Shown: positions 12,366 through 25,648, counted from the stretch's first letter. The stretch: DNA of 64,000 bases from Eucalyptus grandis (GCF_016545825.1 NC_052622.1:14488120-14552119); one strand, 5' to 3'. The notes: generated by a model not told the origin, from the sequence alone. Made by a program: numbers and translations.

Positions 12366-14006
12366 TGAAAGTGCTAGTATGAACACCTAAAGGGAGGGGG
12401 GGTGAATAGGTGTGGAGACAATTTTTCGCAAGGAATAATAGAAATATTTTGTTTCTAAAACTGAGTCTGAAGAATAACAGACTTTTGAAACTGTGAAGTA
12501 TAACAGACTTGGAGCGAGTTCAGATTTTAGCAGTTAAATATAACCACGAACAAGATAAATGAGTTTAGGGAAGAAAATAAGAATACAAGGTTTATAGTGG
12601 TTCGGCTTAGATCAAGTCTATGTCCACTCTCTCACGCTAACAGCCTTCTGGCTGAATTCCACTATACAATCAACAAAAGATTATAACTTTGAGTGCAAAC
12701 ACTTAGTGCTAAATCACAATATCTCACTAAGTCACTCTTTTGGTATTTCTCTCACGATTACAAATGTTTAAACTCACAAGAGACAAGTGTATTATTGAAG
12801 GTCGCTCAGACTTAGGAATTATAAATTCTATGCTTCATCTCTTACTTACTTATTGGTCCCTGGTCTCCTTAAATACTCCTCCACTTCCAAACTAGCCGTT
12901 GGACAATTTCTCGACGATTGTCTTCCAATCTACCCATTGGACATATCTGTATCTAGAAGATTTGATAGACGTTAAGTGATAGAAGTAGAATCCCAAATTG
13001 ATTCTAATCGACCATACAAATAAAATCTCGGTTTCCATAAGTAAAGCTTCTTCGTATAAAAAGTTCTCATCTTTAATATCCAATTATCAATAAATTAGAT
13101 TGAGTTAATCAAATCAATCTTGATGTAGAATCCAAACCAGATTACTAGCCGTTATATGTTTGGGGCTTCTGTTACGATCTGTCTCGTTATGGATATAAAG
13201 TTTGAGAGTCTTTAGACCGAAGTAAAGTCTGAGCCTCTTCTGTCTGAAATAGACTTTACAATCTGGACGTAAGTTTGAACATAATTTGCTTCTGAACAAA
13301 TCTAACTTTAAGATAAATTTATCTTCAATATAGAGTCTATCTTCTGGTTCTTCATTCACGTTTAGTTTGAAATTTGTTAGAGTAGGCATATTCTGATGTA
13401 GAACAGACTTTGACACTAAAGTCTGGCAGTTTTTAGACTTTGACACAGAAATCTGAAAATCTTTATAATAGACTTTGGACATGTATTATGTTTAGTCTTC
13501 TGGTAGTTTTCAGACTTTTATCATTTGCATAGTATATTACTTAACCATTAAACACGTTAGTAGCCTTTGATTTATTTTGTCATATTCAAAACATCATAAG
13601 GGATTTCCCTAACAATCTCCAATTTTTTTGATGATGACAAAACAATATTTGAATATGCAGATGTGTAATCATATTTTCTAAAATAATGATAAATCAACCA
13701 TCAAATTTTAGATTTTCAAAAAATATGATTTGAATCAAAAGACAGCAAAAATAATCGCAGCTCAATATTATAATATTAACCAATCAACACATTTGCATAT
13801 TTATATTCTCTCTCCTTTTTGTCATGATCAAAAAGCAATGACAATAGATATAGTATCACGTAGAGAATATAAAATGATAACCTTGCATGAAACACAATTT
13901 CAAAAAAAAAAAAATCAGCTTTCACAGAGTAAGTCGAATATTAAAGATATGCAATATAGCTCACTTCGATCATATATATCAACAAATATCTAATAAAAAT
14001 CACAAA
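12366..14006 (-). mobile_element. Truncated Ty1/Copia (Sirevirus-like) element, antisense
   Basis: On the minus strand an LTR runs from TGTTAGGGAAATCCC (ending at 13614 on the plus strand) to CTTTCA (at 12366), 1249 bp. It is the same family as the solo LTR at 51893-52837. Beyond 13614 the minus strand carries a purine-rich tract and about 390 bp of 3' internal sequence, then breaks off. Duplication-unit sequence resumes at 14007. No 5' LTR, PBS or coding part remains and no target duplication is visible, so recombination or deletion followed insertion. Confidence 0.8.
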
Positions 14007-14877
14007 GAGCGGATCATAATTAACCGAATTAATTAGTTCGATTGATTATGCAGCGTGACATCCTCATCGAAGCACCAAATTAATTAAGACTCCAAACGTG
14101 AAATTAGTAACTGATATAGATTATCAAATATGCAGCCTTTGGGAAGTTTTTTAGCAGGGGCATCTGGGAGACGGTCCAAGGAGAATGAAAATGCAGACAC
14201 AGCAAACATGGTCGAGGACTTGTTCGTCCAACTTTAGATGTCGCAAGTTTGCCTATCGCTGAGGTCTCCTCAGGACCGAGTTCTCTGCTATGAATAGTTG
14301 CGGAATGCGAAATATACGTTCCTGCTGTATCCGATACAGATGTCACATTACTTTCAACTTTAGAAGTCACGTTACTTTCAACTTCCCCAAAACCACTCTT
14401 GTATCCGGTAGAGACGTGAGTTTATGATGTTGAGACAGAGATAGGACTTTAAACATTCTCATCTTCTTCAAGTACTTTTAACAATTTTTAGAAGTCATCG
14501 GCATGAGCACGATAACAAGAATGCGGAATATAGTTGTGTATGATTGTATAAATTGAAGGCAAATTAACAATAGTACTATCGGTTCTACAAGATTTTAGTA
14601 ATATAATCCTTGGGGCTATTTATTGGTACAGCACTGATGATATATTGGCCTTGAAATGAATTTCACCGTAGATTCCTCTCTTGCAAGGATTTTGATTCAA
14701 TTTACTGATTTTAGGGCACAATAGCTCATTTTCACAAATACTAAAGCTGATTCCTAGACAGAGCCAATTTGTCAAATTTAGAATCCTTCCTACGCTAATA
14801 ATGTGAAAGCTATGAACCACACTCTCTGCGTAATTTCCACTGATGGAACCTTCCGTTGGTCCTCAGACATCAATATT

Positions 14878-14907
14878 TTGACTTGACTTTATGTTAATTG
14901 GTTGACT
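14878..14907 (+). promoter_or_regulatory. Cluster of three W-boxes upstream of kinase copy 2
   Basis: TTGACT at 14878, 14883 and 14902, matching the cluster before copy 1 in number and spacing and lying about the same distance from the ATG. Confidence 0.45.
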
Positions 14908-15241
14908 TTTACATTTCAATGACAGATGACCCCCAACAGATCTTCTCGATCAGGTAACCCATCCCTCCATTGAGCCGCCACCAATGTCCATCAAACGAAG
15001 GAACCTTCTCTGAAATACTCAGCGTTTCCCACCCAACTGCTAGAATTCAAGCCGCCCCACAATAGAAACAGCCAGTTCTTGTCGCTTTCAACGCAGCCTT
15101 GTTGGACTGGCAACTCCCCAAAGACCGCTGTCTAATGAGAAGTCAAGATTTAACACATACAGAGAAAGACTTAAGAGTTTGCTAACTCCACCATGTCAAA
15201 ATCGTTGTTGCAAAAGGGAGAGCGACGGTGGAAACTTAGAT

Positions 15242-17538
15242 ATGTTTCCTCATATTTTGCTTCTTTTCTCTGTTTCATTAGGCTCCTCTTTGTCCATGAA
15301 CACAGACACCATCTTGCCCGGCGAGTTTCTCTCCAGAAACCGGACATTAATCTCTCGAGGAGGAACATTTAAGATGGGCTTCTTTTCACCAGGTAACACT
15401 GGTAACTACTATGTTGGCATTTGGTACAAAGGATTACCTCAAAAGACTCTGGTTTGGGTCGCAAATAGGAACCATCCAGTGTCCGACCCATTCTCCTCAG
15501 AGTTGAAGCTCCTCTGGGACGGTAATTTAGTCATACTCGCTTCATCCAAGCGTCAAATCTGGTCGACTGGTTCGACATCACTCATGCCTAATTCGACTTC
15601 AGGAGTGCTCCTTGACAATGGAAACTTCATTTTAAGGAAGACATCCGATGTGTCTAGTGTAGTTTGGCAGAGTTTTGATCATCCCACTGATACGTGGTTG
15701 CCAGGTGCCAAGTTTAAATTCAACACTTCCGAAAAGACAGTTCTGGTGGCGTGGAGAAATTTAAATGATCCAACTTCCGGAATATTCTCTACATCCATGG
15801 GAGCAGAAGGAGCTCTTTCGCTATTTAACAGGTCGGAAGCCTACTGGATTGGTGGCGACTGGACTGGGGACGATTACAGGCGTCGGTCTTCACTGACAGT
15901 AGAAAACGTGATAAACTACACCTTTGTTTCGAATGAGAATGAGAGTTTCTCCAAATATTCCGCAATTGCTCCTTATAATCTTTCTAGGATTGTAATTGAA
16001 CCAACGGGGCTGCTCAAGCAGTTAGTATGGGCAAAGAATATCCAGGAATGGAAAGTGCTTTGGGCATACCCAACACAAAAGTGTGAGATTTACCCCTTTT
16101 GTGGTGCTGCTTCTAACTGCAATCAGAGTGATGCACCGCTTTGTGATTGTGCTCTTGGATCCTCAGATGATCTGAAGCCAGAAGATCATCCGGGCCAATG
16201 CAATAGGAGAAACGCGTCGAAATGTAGTGGAGACAGGAAAGATATTTTTTTCCTCATGACTCGTACACAATTGCCAAATAATTATGATTCGCTTGTGGTG
16301 GAAAACATTGATGCATGCAGGTTATTGTGCTTGAGCAACTGTTCGTGCAGTGCATTCGCTTACACTGCTAACTGTCGGATATGGACGGATGAGAGATTTT
16401 TAGTTCAACGTTCAGCCAATGATGGAGTATTTAAAGATTTCTATGTCCGGATCGCGGTGTTGGATTGGAAGGAGGAGATTAAGAAAAAGGGGAAACCCAG
16501 TTTGAAATTCATAGCAGCAGTTGTTGTGTCCTTAGCTTTTCTCGTGCTCCTTAGTGTGTCGCTGGTTACTATTTGGACAAGACCGTCTGCTACTGCAGTG
16601 GACGATCATTTGCTGCATTTTGAATATCGAGTTCTGAAGAAGGCAACAAAGAACTTCTCTGAGAAAATTGGGGAAGGCGGGTTTAGTTCTGTTTTCCGGG
16701 GAGCACTGCCAGACTCAACTCCTATAGCAGTGAAGAAACTTGCAAACCAAAACACGAGTAACAAACAGTTCCTTGCCGAAGTTAGAACTATTGGAATGAT
16801 ACAGCACGTCAATGTGGTTCGACTTCGCGGTTTTTGTGCAGACAAGTCGAAGAGGTTCCTAGTTTATGAGTACCTTAAAATGGTTCGCTTGCAGCTCATT
16901 TGTTTCAGAAAGGTTCCAACGCCCTTGATTGGAAAACCAGATACGGCATTGCCATTGGGATTGCTAAAGGATTGGGGTACCTCCACGAGAGGTGTCGAGA
17001 TCGCATTATACACTGCGACATCAAGCCTGAGAATATACTGTTGAATTCAGAACTCGCGCCACAGATTGCTGATTTTGGCCTCGCAAAGCTCCTGGGACGG
17101 GATGTCAGCTGCGTAATTACCACCATGAGGGGAACCAGAGGGTACCTCGCACCAGAATGGATTTCAGGAGGAGCCATCACGTCGAAAGTCGATGTTTTTA
17201 GCTATGGAAAGCTGCTCTTTGAGATCATATCAGGAAAGAGAAACATTGAGGAGCTGAATAGTGATATGCGCGATTATCTACCGCTTCAGGTAGCTAAGTC
17301 AATAGCCAAAGGAGAAGAAGTCTTGCCACTTGTGGACCGCCGATTGGAAGGACTAGTGGAGATGGAAGAATTGTGCAGAGCATGCAAAGTGGCTTGTTGG
17401 TGCATTCAAGACAGCGAGAAAGATAGACCGACCATGTCTCAGGTAGTTCATATTTTGGAGGGGGTTATGGCAGTAGAAAAGCCTCCAATCCCAAGAATTT
17501 TGTTGAAACTGGTAGGAAGTGATGAGATTGAGGCATAA
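15242..17538 (+). pseudogene. G-type lectin S-receptor-like Ser/Thr kinase, copy 2 (one frameshift)
   Basis: Near-identical paralogue of the gene at 5978, with the same domain order and the same non-RD HCD catalytic loop. Here the juxtamembrane G run has four bases (16499-16502) and the frame runs through the membrane span into the kinase N-lobe. An A run of four (16877-16880), five in copy 1 (7612-7616), then shifts the frame at residue 546, right after VYEYLK. The wrong frame ends at 17044 (600 aa). The rest of the kinase, including HCDIKPEN, DFG and APE, is in a second frame to 17538. If real, the protein would lack the catalytic loop and could act only as a lectin receptor with a stub. 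If an assembly error, the gene is intact at about 765 aa. Expression cannot be judged from sequence. Confidence 0.93.
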
Positions 17539-17689
17539 AACAAAGCGCTATGTCCTGTGTGATAATTCATGGGCATCATGTAGCCCCCAATTCATCCTCC
17601 TTTGACTTTCCACAGTTACAGCTGATTTGTAATATAAAGACTCAACTATGTACTTCTACATCTATGTACTTCTCCTCTTGTTCAGTTAC

Positions 17690-20306
17690 AGTTATGTACC
17701 TCTTTGACCGAGGCCATTCGTAATATAAAAACGCAACCATGCCCTTCTACATTTCTTCTTCTTCCTCGTAGCAGAAAAAGGAAAAAAAAAAGTAAGAAAG
17801 GCAAACATGCTCTTAGCAGAAAAAGAAAAAGAAAAAAAACAGAAAGAGAGGCAAAACTCACCAAAAGTTCCCAGACAAAAAATCAAATGCTAGAATTGTG
17901 AAAGCTTAGACCCGCCTTACATGGTCCGTCGGATGATCTACAGATGTTGCTTCGGTTGATGGGGGACTGACATCCACCAATAGAAAAGCCTCTTCTTATT
18001 CAATGTCTGGGCCTCTCGGAGTTGCAAGGTTTCGGCCTCTGGTCTTGGTCCAGATGTGCAGATTGCAATATTTTGAACGGCCCATGGTCCGGAGGGTAGT
18101 GCCTTGCTCCCGCAAAATCATAAGAGCAATGTTTATGTGAAAAAAAAAAAAAAAAAAGCAGCGAGAGAGGCAAAACTCACCAAAAGTTCCAAGACAAAAA
18201 ATCAATTGCTAGGAATGCGATAACTTGCATGGCTCACCATTACATATGTATGAACAAATGTAGACGAAGGTGTATACGGTTAATTTCAATGGGAAAGTAA
18301 CAAGTCATTAGCAAATTAATAGAGATCAGATAATCTAATGGATTACCTTCTCTTTATTATATAGAACAAGAACAATCTCATCAAGAGGTTTTGTATACAA
18401 CAAACATGTCCCTCTCCAATCCATTTTATCACAGCAAAAGTTAACTCCTTAATCGTGAATATAGACATGGGTTCATTTAGTCTTAGCACCTTGTAAGTCC
18501 TATACATACGTGGCACCATTGTATAAAGCCATATTGTCGAAAGTAATTGTATGTATAAAATGATAAATATTTCCCAAGATTTGATGTTTCTTGAATGTCA
18601 CTGCCAAATTGAAGATATTCGAATATAAACACTGAATATGTAACGGATGAAATACATTCATCGACTTAGGTGCACAATTTCATAAAACACTTATCTTAAG
18701 CAGATGGAAAAAGATTTAAGATCTTTGAAAAGGCACTGAGACCCTCTTTTACTCAGTAGCTCACTTTGCCCGAGAAAACGCGTACGCCATGAATGCGGTA
18801 TAAAGATGGCGATGGATTTAGCATGCAAGGGAGTGTGAGCGGCGAATCCTGGTTTGTGCATCGCTGTAAGCGAGCTCCGTGTCACGGACAGCGCCACCAC
18901 CGACGCGAAAACGACCCCCAGGTCGAGACGTCCCGTCCCTGAAAGCAGCCGGTGACAATAATTGAACGCGATTATTAGTAACTTGAAGACACGCGGAGAC
19001 GACGACGCCATTGAGGAATGAGTTTCTTTTTGGGATTTCGGGGATTTGTTTTGACCTTGGACCGGCGGTAGCGGTGGCACGGATGAGACTGTTAGAGCCG
19101 CCCCGAATTGATTTATTCATATTATTACGTGGGAGTCAATGTGATCCCACGAGAGCAGACAGAGCCTCCCGTTTACTAAATTCATTTGTTTCTTGTCACC
19201 TTCCATTTATTTTAATTTGAGTTAGGTAGGTTGGCAACCTCAACTTGTGTTAAGTTTAGAGTGAAGGGTGATAAATTATTGACTCCTCCTCACTTCAGAT
19301 CTTAGTCAAGTTCGAGGATGAGAAGTAAAATATATGCCCACTCGGATAAGTTATTTCGAGGGTTAGGATGTATGGAGAATCTATATAGTTGGTCAGATCT
19401 TCATCGGGGGAAGATCTTTTATCTAACACGGTACTTTTCTTTGTATACCGACATATCTTAACCACCGATTATAATTTCATTTTTACGAGTCAACTTTTAA
19501 GATTTGTGGAGTTATCTTGAAGAGCAATAGGGTAGAGGACTCGCAGCCATCCACATCGGCCAATAAAGAGCATCAATTTTGGTTTTGTCCATACAATGAT
19601 AGAATTATCGAGCAAATTTTAAATCTATTACAATTATGATGGTCAATCATAATTTTTTTTTTGTTAATTTAGTCTTAAACATTTTATAATTGTATCAATT
19701 CAATCCATTCAATCAATTTTGATAGTTGGCATCCAAGTAATCCAAGTAATCGACGTAGATAGTTTTTAATAATATATATTTTTGGATTTTTTAGTTGTTA
19801 TTTTCTTTTCCTTTTTCCTTTTTTTTTTTTTCCTCATTTTCCTTTTTTCCAACAGTGCCAGCAAGGCTCCAGGAAGGCTCACTGGTCACTAAACAAGAGC
19901 TGTGAAGCCTTCATCGATGGCTAGCAAGGGTCATAGCCTTCACCTAGCCTCATCCAAATCTAGGTGAGACCTATGAGCCGTAGGCAAGGCCAGCCTCACC
20001 AAGGCCTTCTTGGCCAAGGGCAAAGGTAGCCCCCAAGGTCATGGTGAGGGCTTCACGGCCCTTGCTGGAGGCTTGCTGGCACTATTGGGAGAAAAAAAAG
20101 GAAAAGAAGGAAAAAGAAAAAGAAAGAGGAAAATTAAATAAAAAATTGGAAAAATAAAATAAAATATTATTAAAAATTGTTCGTGTTAGTGTTGGCTTGC
20201 CAAAATTAGTTGGATTGACTGAATTTGCCTAATTACAAAATGTTTATGATTAATTTGGCCAAAAAAATATTTATGACTGAATTTATACAATTGCAATAAA
20301 ATTTAT

Positions 20307-20341
<35 letters not shown>

Positions 20342-20490
20342 TAATTTCCTCCCATGTAAGAAATGTTTGATGTAGGAGTGAGGGCCTTTTTTTTTTTCAA
20401 GGTAAATTAAATATCGAGTGAGAATTTTGTGTCTTGGACCTTTAATTTTAGGCAACGAGATTCAGAAAATTCATATGAATGAAAGATAAT
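17690..20490. repeat. Partial third copy of the tandem unit (no kinase)
   Basis: From about 17,930 the sequence follows copy 1 from about 1800: aggcaaaactcaccaaaa, the acgcgtacgccatgaatg block at 18779 (copy 1 near 2650), and the gagttaggta block at 19218 (near 3738). It ends about 20,490 at the point matching copy 1 near 4230. It lacks the block 2900-3635 of copy 1 and carries an inserted inverted-repeat element. A short internal tandem repeat (gcaaaactcaccaaaag at about 17851 and 18171) is also present. Confidence 0.8.
19599..20352. mobile_element. Inverted-repeat DNA transposon with GC-rich core, in the third unit copy
   Basis: The two ends are inverted repeats. The left end runs aaattttaaatctattacaa with gtcttaaacattttataatt further in; the reverse complement of the right end runs taaattttattgcaattg with aatcataaacattttgtaatt. 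The arms continue into a GC-rich core where gtgccagcaaggctcc at about 19855 faces its inverse near 20070. Copy 1 has an empty site at 4110-4120 (tatacaaggtacgtttgatg), so the insertion is directly polarised. There is no transposase ORF. A Mutator-like non-autonomous element is the best guess; the target duplication is too decayed to read. Confidence 0.65.
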
Positions 20491-23400
20491 GTGTGTACGC
20501 TGTACAAATCAACAATGGTGCGACTAGCATGAACATCCGAGGGTGCAGTTATTGAACAAATATTTATTTTAAATGAGTCGGATCTCACCTAAAAAGCATC
20601 CATCAATTAAAATAATATCAAGAATTTCACCCGTCTTTATTTGGAACTGACGCATAATGACATGATCATTTGTGTACATGCGCGATTCTATAGAAAGTCA
20701 TTGATTCCGAGATCAATGTATCATATTATTCATGGTGTGACAAGTTGAAACTAGTTTCATGATGGATTTCAAGCGACAAAATGTACTCCATATTCCTAAA
20801 TTTAGATAATAATTTCCATGTTCAAAGCTTAATCATTGGAAACATCACTGACGAGCTTAATCATAAAATATTAATAAAGTGGGTTAGCAGAAGAAGGAAT
20901 TTCAGGGATTAAATTGTGATGTTATTTGGATGCAATCAGAGAATTGAACAGAAATTATATTGTTAATGTCCTTTTCATTTATTTATTTATCTTTTAAAAA
21001 ATAAAGGTCATGAATGGGAAAAAGAAAATTTGTTTAAATTTTTTTCTTTCCTCCCAATAAGCCCTGTTAAACGCATGATTAGTTTCAACAACTTGTAATT
21101 TCTAGTATCTGATATATAATTGATGAATTTAAGAATGGATTAATATAGAATTTCTTTCTTTAGTATACCCATTGAGTAATATGTTGTGCAGACATATTAG
21201 ATAATTTAGATTCCACCTCTTAAATCTAGTTTAAGGCAAGTCGCCTATATCGGGATTAAAGAATTCACAACTCAATCCCGGGCGACGAAATCAATAACGG
21301 ATTGATTTTTTTTTTCTTTTGAAGTACTACATTGGAAAGATATGGAATACTGTCAAAGCACGTCACGTCAGCTTTTGTTGTATATCTTGTACTGTCACAT
21401 TATTCATTTATTTGTTTATTGTCTGTTTATTTTATTTTTTTAGTTTTTTGGTTTTTGTTGGCTAACTCCACGATTACCTGAGAGATGGGAAAACAACCGA
21501 CACCGACAACGATTGAATTTGCTAATGATGATCAGATTCACTTTGAGATTTCATCTATGATGACAACTTATTAAGTGATGACAACTTTAGATGTTCAATG
21601 ATTGCATTATTAGTGACAAAAATTGATGGAATCGCTTCCACCAGAAAGAAGGTTTGGAATACTAGGGCTATCTGATCAAGTTATCGTTGGGAAGAAAACC
21701 TTTCTTCTACTACTCCAACTTCTCTCTCTCTCTCCCCTCTAGTGGCCCAACCCTTCCCTATTCTCAATGAGGATTAAGGTCAGGGTCATGACTCCCATGT
21801 ATCGTCGTCCGGCCTCACGAGCCCAGCCGACTTGCGACACATTGAGTCGACAAGGGGGACATAGAGAGAGGGAACTTGGCAATGGGGTGCACGGGGATGG
21901 CAATATTAGTGGCGTCATGTGACTCGGGTGGGGTCGCGTAACATCGATGGGCGGCGAATGTGCGGTCTTGGCTGGCGGTTGAGGTTGCTTGGTGGCCGTG
22001 CATAGCGAACAAATGCATCTAGGGACAAAATAGGAAATAAGAAAGAGCGAAACAATAGAAAAATAATATGCTATACTCGAATTGAGTGGTCCAATTTGCT
22101 TGTTACTGATTTGTTTAGATTTAAAAGGGAGTAACTTTACCTAATTATATAGAGAAAACTGACTCCAGAGGACCCCCGGCATGTGAAGGAGCTGCGTATC
22201 TAAACTCCTTCACTTGGAACCAAAAACCATGTCCAAAACTTTGTCATTTTTGAAAGGAAAAGGAAGAGGAAACGCACTAGAAATACGAAGTTGATTGCCT
22301 AGTAACGTGACAATTTCTTGATGGTTTGGTTTCTTTTTATATATTCAATTATAGTCTGCCACATCAAGACTTAAAATTGAATTTTGCAACATAAACTTAC
22401 TAGCTTCATATTTCGAAACGAAATGATTGATCATCAAAAGCACACATCGCGTGTGCACTCAAATGTTTGCGTGGTATTTACATACGAAATGGGTGGACTG
22501 CCATTGTTTCAAATTTATTGCTTCGTACTTTATAGGTTCCTAACTGCAAAGTAGATACGCATGCCTTATTATAATTGATAAAAGGGTGTGAAATCGTGAA
22601 TCAACGAAAATTCTTCTTTCCTTTTCTCCTAAAGATAGTGGCAAAACATCTTGATTTTGTTATGCCATACGTACTATGGGCTGGCCAGCACGACTCTCAG
22701 TCAACCGGTCACCTGGCTAGATTAACACTGGTTTTCTGCACGAAGTCTATTGGATTCAGTTGACTATGTATGTGTCCGTATGCTCTTTCACGTTCAATAA
22801 TTGGAGAAAAAGCAAAGTGCATGGGCGACGATGCGGGCGGGTAGCCAAGGCCAACTTTACACACAAGATATCACGTATGTGATGGCGACGGCAACACCCG
22901 GGCCCTTTACAATTGTCGCTCACATGCTCCCCCCCAAAAAAGCAATGCGTCCCTCAATTAAAGAAATCCCCCTCGTACTGTTTCATCTTACGTATCGATA
23001 GTTCTCAGACCCACACCTCCCTTACCTGCCTTTTTTTTTATATAAATTTTTATTTATATCAAATTATATATTGTATGGTGCTTATTTAAGCATCAATAAT
23101 TTGACGCACCACCATGTGAATATGTTACATAATTTTGATAAATTTAATCAAATGATGAGCCTTAAGGGGGTCGAAGAGGCTGCCCCCTCACTGAACACAT
23201 GGTGTTCAGTATAAATTAAACTTTCTTGATTAAATGCTATATTCAACGAAACTTCATGTACCTTTTATGTCTAGCTTACCAAGTTGGGAAATAACATAAG
23301 AGTAATTATGGCATCTTCATCCTCTATTGGGTCTGATGTTTAGAAACAATGGCTAACGGTAGATACAATGCAAACTCTAATAGTTTAATGGCTAAAGTTT

Positions 23401-23715
23401 TTATTTTTCATGGAGAAAGAGTTAGTAATGTTCTAGTTGAATTTAAAGTTCGAAATTGAGTGCTCTATGATCTTAGTCGGGAAAATTGTTGTTTTAGCCC
23501 TAAGAAACTTCAACTCGTAATAGAACTCATCGGTTACTTCGATGTCGTCCCAAACCCTCGAGTAGCTTTTGAATGTAGATGTGGGTGGTGGCCTGACCGT
23601 CGCGGGCTGCTCTGTGGGACTCACCGGCGACCGACGTGGGCAACTTGACTCGAGACAGGCGGTGCCGGTTTTACTTCATATTCTTGGATTTTGTAAGACA
23701 CGCAAATAAAGGTCG
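20491..23715. other. AT-rich region without a recognisable gene
   Basis: No long ORF with recognisable content on either strand. It contains a T-rich stretch (about 21300-21450), a GC-richer patch at 21780-22020 with only a short, unrecognised minus-strand frame, an AT-rich stretch at 23030-23110, and cactgaacacatggtgttcag, a near-palindrome, at about 23189. The last part probably includes promoter sequence of the next gene. Confidence 0.5.
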
Positions 23716-23985
23716 ATTCCGAATAAAAAGATGCTACACTTCTAGAGAGAGAGAGAGAGGGAGAAGGAAAAGATGATGCTTTTGGGATGATAAGGGAAAA
23801 AGATGCTTTTTATTATTATTTTTGGCACTGGCGGGCGGGCGTACGAGCAGTTTCCATCGAAACTCCAGCAACGAAGTAAACACAAGCGTACAAAGCCAGG
23901 CTTTGGTTTGTTCCTCTCTTCCTACTCTCTCTCTCCTCTCATTCATTTCATATTCAAATTCATTCAGGTGCATGATTAGGTATCG

Positions 23986-23988
<3 letters not shown>

Positions 23989-24022
<34 letters not shown>

Positions 24023-24101
24023 TTTTACAGCTCGTCATCATCAAGTGGCCCGCTCGCTTCTTCAAGAAACAGAGTCGCTTCTGCCCTGCTCCTCTCTCGA
24101 G
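23989..24101 (+). other. 5'-UTR exon of the DUF688 gene with (CT)n tract
   Basis: A 32-bp CT run at 23989-24020 is followed by pyrimidine-rich leader sequence and a donor site cgag|gtaatc after 24101. Such CT tracts are common in plant core promoters and leaders. A GA run lies upstream at 23741-23760. The acceptor of the leader intron is tactctgcag ending at 25646. A further small leader exon inside the intron cannot be excluded. The transcription start is not known. Confidence 0.5.
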
Positions 24102-25648
24102 GTAATCCCTCTGTCTCTCTCTGGGCTTGCTTGTTTAGCGATACGTTCACGGGTGCATGTGGGTACGTGAGTACGGAAGCGCGCGCCCGTCGTTCGTACC
24201 CGTACGGCCGCCGGGTCGGCGTTCTTGTGCGGTTTTTATGTCCGGCGATGGGCGTGAGGGAGCGAATGCGGAGACCCTTCTCCCGGATTTTTATGCATTC
24301 CTCCGTCTTCTTTCCGTGAAGGGGTCGTGTTTTATGTTTCTTTGCTTGAGATTTTTATTCGGAGTATTGCATGCCGATGGTGATGATGATCTTGCGAACT
24401 GAGCAACCCAAGTTTCTGCAAGGGCCTCTGATGTTGCGTCTCGAATTTCTCCTCATTCCTCCGCGTGGGACCGAAATTGCGGTGCGTGTAGTTCAGAGAG
24501 CTTAACGCGTGTTCTTTTGTTCTCTTCAAATCAAACTAGATCTTTGTTGTTTTGTTTCTCTCTGTATTCTGCTTTGGTTTTCCTTTTCTTTTTTCCTTGT
24601 TTCTTTCTGTTTTTGTGGTTTTCCGTAGCTTCAAGGAAAATATTTTATTTCAATATAATAGATTCTTGATGGCTATTTCGGTGATCGAGTGTCGCAGATG
24701 CTTTTGTTTCTGTCATTTGAAGCTCAAAAATTAAGTCTTCAATTGGCAAACAGAGGATAAATTTCAATAGGGTCCTTGCATTACATCCTTAACTCTTGGA
24801 ATGCAGTATTTTAAGGAATGAGAGAAGAAGCTTGGACTCCTAGATAGAAGCAATCTGAATCCAAATCGCCCTGCTAGCGCTGGTCAACTGTTCCATTAAC
24901 ATCTGCATTGTCGATACCATTCAACTCAAACAGGCAAAGTTCCTGTATTCTCTTATCTGTTTTCTTGTTAAGCTTTTGTTGCAGTAATAGAGGAGATTCT
25001 TAGTTGTGAAATTTCTGACCCTGGGTTTAGGGAACTTGGTTTCTGGGGAAATTGGAGAGATGCCTTGGTTTCTTTTGGGTCTTGAAACTTCGTTTCATCA
25101 ATAATTTATTCTTTAAGTGGTCTTAAAACTTCAAATGCAAGATTTTCTTATAAAGGAGTTGGGGATCAAAAAGGGTGAACTCAAAATGCACTGGAGCTTG
25201 GGAGAGTGAGCTTGTTTATTTCAGTGAGAACCTTAAGATGGAGATTTCTTCTCACGCAACATATTAAGATGAAGTTAATAAAAGTAAAAGAAGAAAATAT
25301 GAGCAAGATTTTCCTATGAAGTTGTCCTTTTTTTTTTTTCAGCAGGACTTTGATAAATTTCATGAGATCTTGATGGTTGATAACTGATATAATCTTAGAT
25401 CTGCGAGAATCTAGAAAGTGTAAAATATCTAGCTTGTTTTGAAGAGCCAACCAATCAATGTCAAAAGCACGCCAATGTTGGAAAACATATTTGGCATGCA
25501 TTTGCACAGCTGGAAAAATTTGTGTCTATATAACATAAAAACTACAGTCTATGTTGAGTCGAAGTTACTCTGTGAGACCACATATGCCTATGATCTCATG
25601 AGAATATTCATCTTATGGGACCTTTTTCTGTGGTAATACTCTGCAGGA

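Larger units (their letters stand above)
9173..17625. repeat. Tandem duplication unit, copy 2
   Basis: Aligned to copy 1 from 9173 onward. Differences: a deletion at 11387 of the segment equivalent to copy 1 2210-2920, and replacement of the segment equivalent to 3911-4748 by a truncated retrotransposon (12366-14006). The deletion is derived, because the partial third copy keeps the segment. Confidence 0.95.

Noticed and set aside
23822..24402. Open frames spanning the CT tract and leader intron of the DUF688 gene
   Set aside because: They include microsatellite translation and cross the donor site at 24102. They are better explained as leader and intron.
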